In this document: one piece after another, positions 60,399-64,000 of the stretch | Layout of the letters: each line of letters begins with the position of its first letter | Numbering within the stretch: the first letter of the stretch is position 1 | NCBI GenBank assembly: GCA_937136055.1 | Contig: CAKZOD010000044.1 | Span: 1-64,000 of the forward strand | Reading direction: 5' to 3' | From: an uncultured Oceanospirillaceae bacterium | GTDB lineage: Bacteria > Pseudomonadota > Gammaproteobacteria > Pseudomonadales > Balneatricaceae | Length of the DNA: 64,000 bases | Notes under the pieces: model-generated | Databases searched by the model: none | The model's input: only the letters and a program-made list of their open reading frames with translations | Told to the model about the DNA's origin: nothing | Program-made: the position numbers and the translations under genes

Positions 60399-61847
60399 TT
60401 AAACATCCATTGGAAAAATTGATTCAGCATAAATTGCCAACTCTTCCAGAATGTCTCGTTCATTCGAACTCAACTCTGGATTTTTGTACATTTCATTTAA
60501 TAGATTGTAGAAAGGCTGCATCGTTAGCAGTTTACGATTATCTTGGGTAACCAGCTTCGCATGACGGTAAGCTTCCCAGCGCTGCTGCTCATCCCCATCT
60601 AAAAACTCTGGGTAATTACGCGCTCGGTATCTAAAAAGCATCTCTTCCAACCTTGGATCTTGAAAGGCAAACTCTTGATGCCCGAGATCTTCTGGCGCTG
60701 TTGCTCTTATTAAATCCATCGACTTTTTATCAATGTCACAAAAGAAGCCACCGCTGTACAACATGTGATCAGGATCACCGTCACTTTCAAACTCATCTAC
60801 AGCAAATATATCGGCCAGTTTCTGTTTTAATTCAGGATAATTTCTCAACATTGCCAAATGAGTCCGACAGATTGACCCGTCGATATTCAATCTATTAGCT
60901 TCTTCTGAATTAAGCATACCTGCTGGGGCAATTATTGGGCACTTATTAATGTGCACTTGCTTTAGCGAAATTTTAGGGTCACTCTCTTTACGCTGATCAC
61001 GTGGCAAATACATAAGGCGAGAAATTTCAGCGGCATCTAACTCCAACAATGGTGTCGGATCTTCTCTTAAATCCCAGCTAATTACTGCGTTTTTATTAAC
61101 CGGATGCTGCGCTAATGGCGCTATTATAGCAGCGTTGCCAATGCTACTTGGATAGCGTGAAGAGATATGCAACACCGGCTTCATACTCTCAACATCAAGC
61201 TGTTTTTGTACTGCTTGTTTAGTTTTATTCAACAGCACGAAATTATAAAGCTTAGTTTGCTTATCGCGAATAATGCGTGCCATTTCAATGGTTGCATAAA
61301 CATCTGCCATCGCATCGTGCGCATTCGTATGCTCAATGCCATTAGCCTTTGATAAGTCCTCTAAGCGAAAACTTGGCGTGCCATCTTCATAATTAGGCCA
61401 CTCAATACCCTCTGGGCGAAGTGCACGTGTAAGCCTTACCATGTCGATCAAATCCCAACGTGAGCACTGGTTTTGCCATTCTCTTGCATAAGGATCGAAA
61501 AAATTACGGTAAAGTGTATTTCGGGTAATTTCATCATCAAATCTAAGGTTGTTATAGCCAACAGAACAAGTGCCCGGCACACTCATTTCAGCATTAATTT
61601 GCGCAATAAACTGCGCTTCACAAACCCCTTCACGCATCGCATGCTGCGGTGTAATTCCTGTTATCAAACATGCTTGTGGGTGAGGTAGAAAATCATCGCT
61701 AGGCTTACAGAATATTTCTATTGGCTCACCGATAATATTAAGCGCCTCATCTGTCCTTATTGCTGCAAACTGAAGCGGTCTGTCGCGCTTAGGATCAGCA
61801 CCTGAGGTTTCATAATCGTGCCAGAGGAATGTGCGTTCTATTGTCAT
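60399..61847 (-). CDS. sbcB: Exodeoxyribonuclease I
   Basis: A 482-residue 3'-5' exonuclease on single-stranded DNA. The DEDD motifs are HDYETSGADP (Asp11, Glu13), YNNLRFDDE and NAHDAMADVYAT. It runs collinear with E. coli ExoI, with similar blocks throughout (GITPQ, RPEGI.WP, KANGIEH, HINKCP). I chose ATG at 61847; a TTG three codons upstream is possible. It lies 58 bp after the secreted protein's start and acts in recombination and repair. Confidence 0.97.
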   Translation of the reverse strand: MTIERTFLWHDYETSGADPKRDRPLQFAAIRTDEALNIIGEPIEIFCKPSDDFLPHPQACLITGITPQHAMREGVCEAQFIAQINAEMSVPGTCSVGYNNLRFDDEITRNTLYRNFFDPYAREWQNQCSRWDLIDMVRLTRALRPEGIEWPNYEDGTPSFRLEDLSKANGIEHTNAHDAMADVYATIEMARIIRDKQTKLYNFVLLNKTKQAVQKQLDVESMKPVLHISSRYPSSIGNAAIIAPLAQHPVNKNAVISWDLREDPTPLLELDAAEISRLMYLPRDQRKESDPKISLKQVHINKCPIIAPAGMLNSEEANRLNIDGSICRTHLAMLRNYPELKQKLADIFAVDEFESDGDPDHMLYSGGFFCDIDKKSMDLIRATAPEDLGHQEFAFQDPRLEEMLFRYRARNYPEFLDGDEQQRWEAYRHAKLVTQDNRKLLTMQPFYNLLNEMYKNPELSSNERDILEELAIYAESIFPMDV

Positions 61848-61953
61848 CGTATTCAACTTAATTTATTGATAATGCCTGCGTAGCAACACCTCTTAAATTA
61901 AGGGCTGTGCTACACAAGTTTCAATAATCAATTATTTTGGATAAAAGGTCTTA

Positions 61954-62694
61954 CTATACGTTATTGGCAATATCTTCTTCTATTGCTGCTAATGCTCTTA
62001 AAGGATCGACCGCTTTGGTGATTGGACGACCAATCACTAAGTGAGTACTACCGCTTTGCAACGCTTTAGAAGGTGTCATTATGCGTTGCTGGTCGTCAGC
62101 ACTATCTGTTGCTAAACGAATACCTGGTGTAACCAGTGCAAACTCGCTGCCAAACTGGCCTTTTAGCATCGCCGTCTCTTGCGCTGAACATACTACTCCA
62201 TCTAAACCACAGCTGTGTGTCAGTTTTGCTAAATTCATTACGTGCTGTTGCGGCTCAATATCCAAGCCAATTTCAAGTAAATCACTTTTTTGCATACTCG
62301 TTAGCACTGTTACTGCGATTAATAAAGTACGGTTGTCTTGTACTTTTTGAAGCTCAGAGTATGCTTTTTCCATCATATGTCTGCCGCCACTAGCGTGCAC
62401 GTTTACCATCCAGACACCCATTTCGGCAGCTGCTCTAACAGCCTTGGCGACAGTATTTGGAATATCATGAAACTTCAGATCTAAGAAAATATCAAAGCCT
62501 TGATCACTTAAGCTCTCTATAATTTTGGGACCGCTACGAGTAAATAGCTCCTTGCCTACCTTCACACGACAGCGAGAAGGGTCTAGCTGTTTAGCCATCT
62601 GTAACGCTAAATCCATTTCAGGGTAATCCAATGCTACTATGACAGGTTTGTCGCTCTTATCTTGTAGGTTAGTCGCTCGTTGAATATCGCTCAT
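61954..62694 (-). CDS. pyrF: Orotidine-5'-phosphate decarboxylase
   Basis: A 246-residue TIM-barrel enzyme that makes UMP. The catalytic [11 protein letters not shown] has the Lys-Asp network, VALDYPE starts strand one, and VTPGIR and [10 protein letters not shown] bind phosphate. GGGAGAACAA stands ahead of the ATG. In E. coli it follows lapA-lapB; here it follows lapA without lapB, 299 bp away. Confidence 0.97.
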   Translation of the reverse strand: MSDIQRATNLQDKSDKPVIVALDYPEMDLALQMAKQLDPSRCRVKVGKELFTRSGPKIIESLSDQGFDIFLDLKFHDIPNTVAKAVRAAAEMGVWMVNVHASGGRHMMEKAYSELQKVQDNRTLLIAVTVLTSMQKSDLLEIGLDIEPQQHVMNLAKLTHSCGLDGVVCSAQETAMLKGQFGSEFALVTPGIRLATDSADDQQRIMTPSKALQSGSTHLVIGRPITKAVDPLRALAAIEEDIANNV

Positions 62695-62993
62695 TTGTTC
62701 TCCCTTGATAGATCTATGCTAGATTTTGACACGCGTAATTCTACCGTTTTAACTCACTAAATTGGAGCTTTATATCCTGTGATGTTGAGGTATCTTAATA
62801 ATTGTGAGGCTTAAATATTCTTCTCTTTAGTGCAAAGCAAGAGTACGTAAAGATAGATTGAGGAATTATGGCAAGAGGGATTGTGAGGTACGACTATTGT
62901 GAAAGCGATCTTGAGAGTTAAATCAGTAGAAAGAGCGCCATACTGCTGATATCACTTGAACGATTCAGCAGCATGGTTCAACTATGTTATCGC

Positions 62994-63278
62994 TTATGCT
63001 CTATAAGCTGCTAACTCTTTATTAGCGGCTTCTGCTCTGCGATTAGATAGATTCAATTTTGTTTTTAGGCCTATTACAGCAAATGTACTCAGAATTGTGC
63101 CCAGCACACCGCCCGATACAAAAAATGCAATCAACCAAAGGGATAAACTAGCTTCAGGTAATTGTATAAAAATAAGATCAATAGCCACTTTATCAGTATT
63201 ATGTATAGTGAACATGATACCGACAAACAAAACTACAATACTTACTAGAAGTACAACAAACATCTTTAACCAACGCAT
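62994..63278 (-). CDS. lapA: LapA (DUF1049) lipopolysaccharide-assembly protein A
   Basis: A 94-residue inner-membrane protein with two membrane helices (about 4-24 and 40-66) and a short cytoplasmic coiled tail (LSNRRAEAANKELAAYRA). HNTDKVAIDLIFIQLPEASLSLWL is a DUF1049 signature. GGAG precedes the ATG. It follows ihfB closely (32 bp), the normal order. In E. coli it is coupled to lapB, which is not adjacent here. Confidence 0.92.
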   Translation of the reverse strand: MRWLKMFVVLLVSIVVLFVGIMFTIHNTDKVAIDLIFIQLPEASLSLWLIAFFVSGGVLGTILSTFAVIGLKTKLNLSNRRAEAANKELAAYRA

Positions 63279-63310
63279 CGGTATTCTCCAATTATACGTA
63301 TAAGTTTAAA

Positions 63311-63604
63311 CTAATCTTTTCCAATACTCTCATTAACCTGTTCGCGCAATTCTTTGCCAGGCTTAAAGTGAGGTACATATTTCTCAGAAAGCGCAACCGA
63401 TTCTCCAGATTTTGGATTACGGCCAATTCTCGGTGCTCGATAATGAAGAGAAAAACTACCAAAACCGCGCACTTCGATGCGCCCTCCGTTTGATAATGAT
63501 TCTGTCATGTGATCCAGCATCGTTTTTGCAGCAGATTCAACATCCTTAACTGATAGTTCAGGATGCTTATCTATTAGCAATTCTATTAACTCAGATTTTG
63601 TCAT
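63311..63604 (-). CDS. ihfB: Integration host factor beta subunit
   Basis: A 97-residue DNA-bending protein, longer by three than E. coli. [18 protein letters not shown] opens the helical body. [32 protein letters not shown] holds the intercalating arm with the conserved RNPKSG. It dimerises with IhfA. AGGAG lies before the ATG. It is downstream of rpsA, as in other gammaproteobacteria. Confidence 0.97.
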   Translation of the reverse strand: MTKSELIELLIDKHPELSVKDVESAAKTMLDHMTESLSNGGRIEVRGFGSFSLHYRAPRIGRNPKSGESVALSEKYVPHFKPGKELREQVNESIGKD

Positions 63605-63933
63605 TTAATTTCTCCTAGAGGTTTAACCGTTCAATAAAATTGATCTTTAAACCTTTTCTAAGATTAAAGTAAAACAGCTTCGACTTATTAACTTGTTGTT
63701 AAGCATAACTTATTGAAGATTAGATCTCCACTTCAGTGCCATTTAATTTAGCCGAACTCGCCACTGTTTTCTCATTTTTCTATTCACTTAATACTAAAAA
63801 CCATTATTCAACAGTTTGTATCGTAAAAGAGACAGTAAAAAACACTTCAAAAAGTATCTTTCCTTAACAATTCAACGACCGGTAAAAGTTGCGCGCTATT
63901 TTAACCTCGTTTGCAAGGCTTTGTCGCGCCCTG
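63605..63933. other. Intergenic region rpsA-ihfB
   Basis: About 330 bp of AT-rich sequence with no gene, so ihfB probably has its own promoter. I could not place it with confidence. Confidence 0.5.
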
Positions 63934-64000
63934 TTACTTATCTTTCTTATCTAATTGCGCTTTTATAAGATCCCCGATGGTTGTAGGTGCTAAATCTTCA
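63934..64000 (-). CDS. rpsA: 30S ribosomal protein S1, C-terminal end (partial)
   Basis: Only the last 21 codons are present, reading ...LAPTTIGDLIKAQLDKK and ending at the TAA at 63934. The PTTIGDLIKAQ tail resembles the C-terminus of S1 in several marine gammaproteobacteria, and the position upstream of ihfB fits. The gene continues beyond the right edge. Call rests on the tail plus context. Confidence 0.75.
   Translation of the reverse strand, partial: EDLAPTTIGDLIKAQLDKKDK

Overview
The window looks like chromosomal DNA of a free-living, probably marine gammaproteobacterium. Three things suggest this: the Pseudomonas-like block gltA / sdhCDAB / sucAB-lpdA / sucCD, the rpsA-ihfB-lapA order at the right end, and genes such as mlaA, mqo, yidD, sbcB and ppnN whose proteins resemble gammaproteobacterial families. 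I saw no intact transposase, phage gene or CRISPR array. Most of the window is ordinary core genome, and the species cannot be named from this alone.

Layout. 1-3.8 kb is an accessory-looking segment: a universal stress protein, an IclR-family regulator and a divergent cytoplasmic sulfatase-type hydrolase, set between three arrays of 7- and 8-bp tandem repeats whose polarity alternates. 3.8-17.4 kb is the TCA-cycle locus: sucCD, lpdA, sucB, sucA and sdhBADC on the minus strand and divergent gltA. Several hairpins divide it into transcription units. 17.5-19.5 kb is a lone molybdopterin oxidoreductase. 19.8-28.5 kb is an eight-gene chemosensory operon (STAS, cheY, cheA, cheW, an Aer-like receptor, cheR, cheD, cheB) resembling the Pseudomonas Che2 type. 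28.9-33.9 kb holds a von Willebrand A protein, an unknown protein, a small lipoprotein, gltX and tRNA-Ala(GGC).

34-45 kb carries envelope and housekeeping genes: mlaA, a small porin, the helicase hrpA, an overlapping M23 peptidase / bactofilin / class II glutamine amidotransferase operon, and ppnN. 45.7-48.6 kb has mqo behind a structured leader, yidD and an MscS channel. 49.5-56.3 kb has an SH3 membrane protein, pyrC, hppD with a divergent MarR regulator and a perfect palindromic operator, and a periplasmic M16 protease. 56.4-59.6 kb is a cobalamin riboswitch followed by cbtB, cbtA, a YtkA-like protein and a di-haem cytochrome c peroxidase. 59.6-64 kb has a secreted unknown, sbcB, pyrF, lapA (without lapB beside it), ihfB and the last codons of rpsA.

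How it works together. Citrate synthase, 2-oxoglutarate dehydrogenase, succinyl-CoA synthetase, succinate dehydrogenase and the quinone-linked malate oxidase encoded elsewhere in the window supply much of an aerobic TCA cycle feeding the quinone pool. The Aer-like receptor may let the chemosensory system read that redox state. Nothing here is proven to be a new system. The best candidates for a closer look are the alternating-polarity repeat arrays, the bactofilin-M23-amidotransferase operon, the mqo leader, the MarR operator and the B12-riboswitch cobalt/peroxidase locus.
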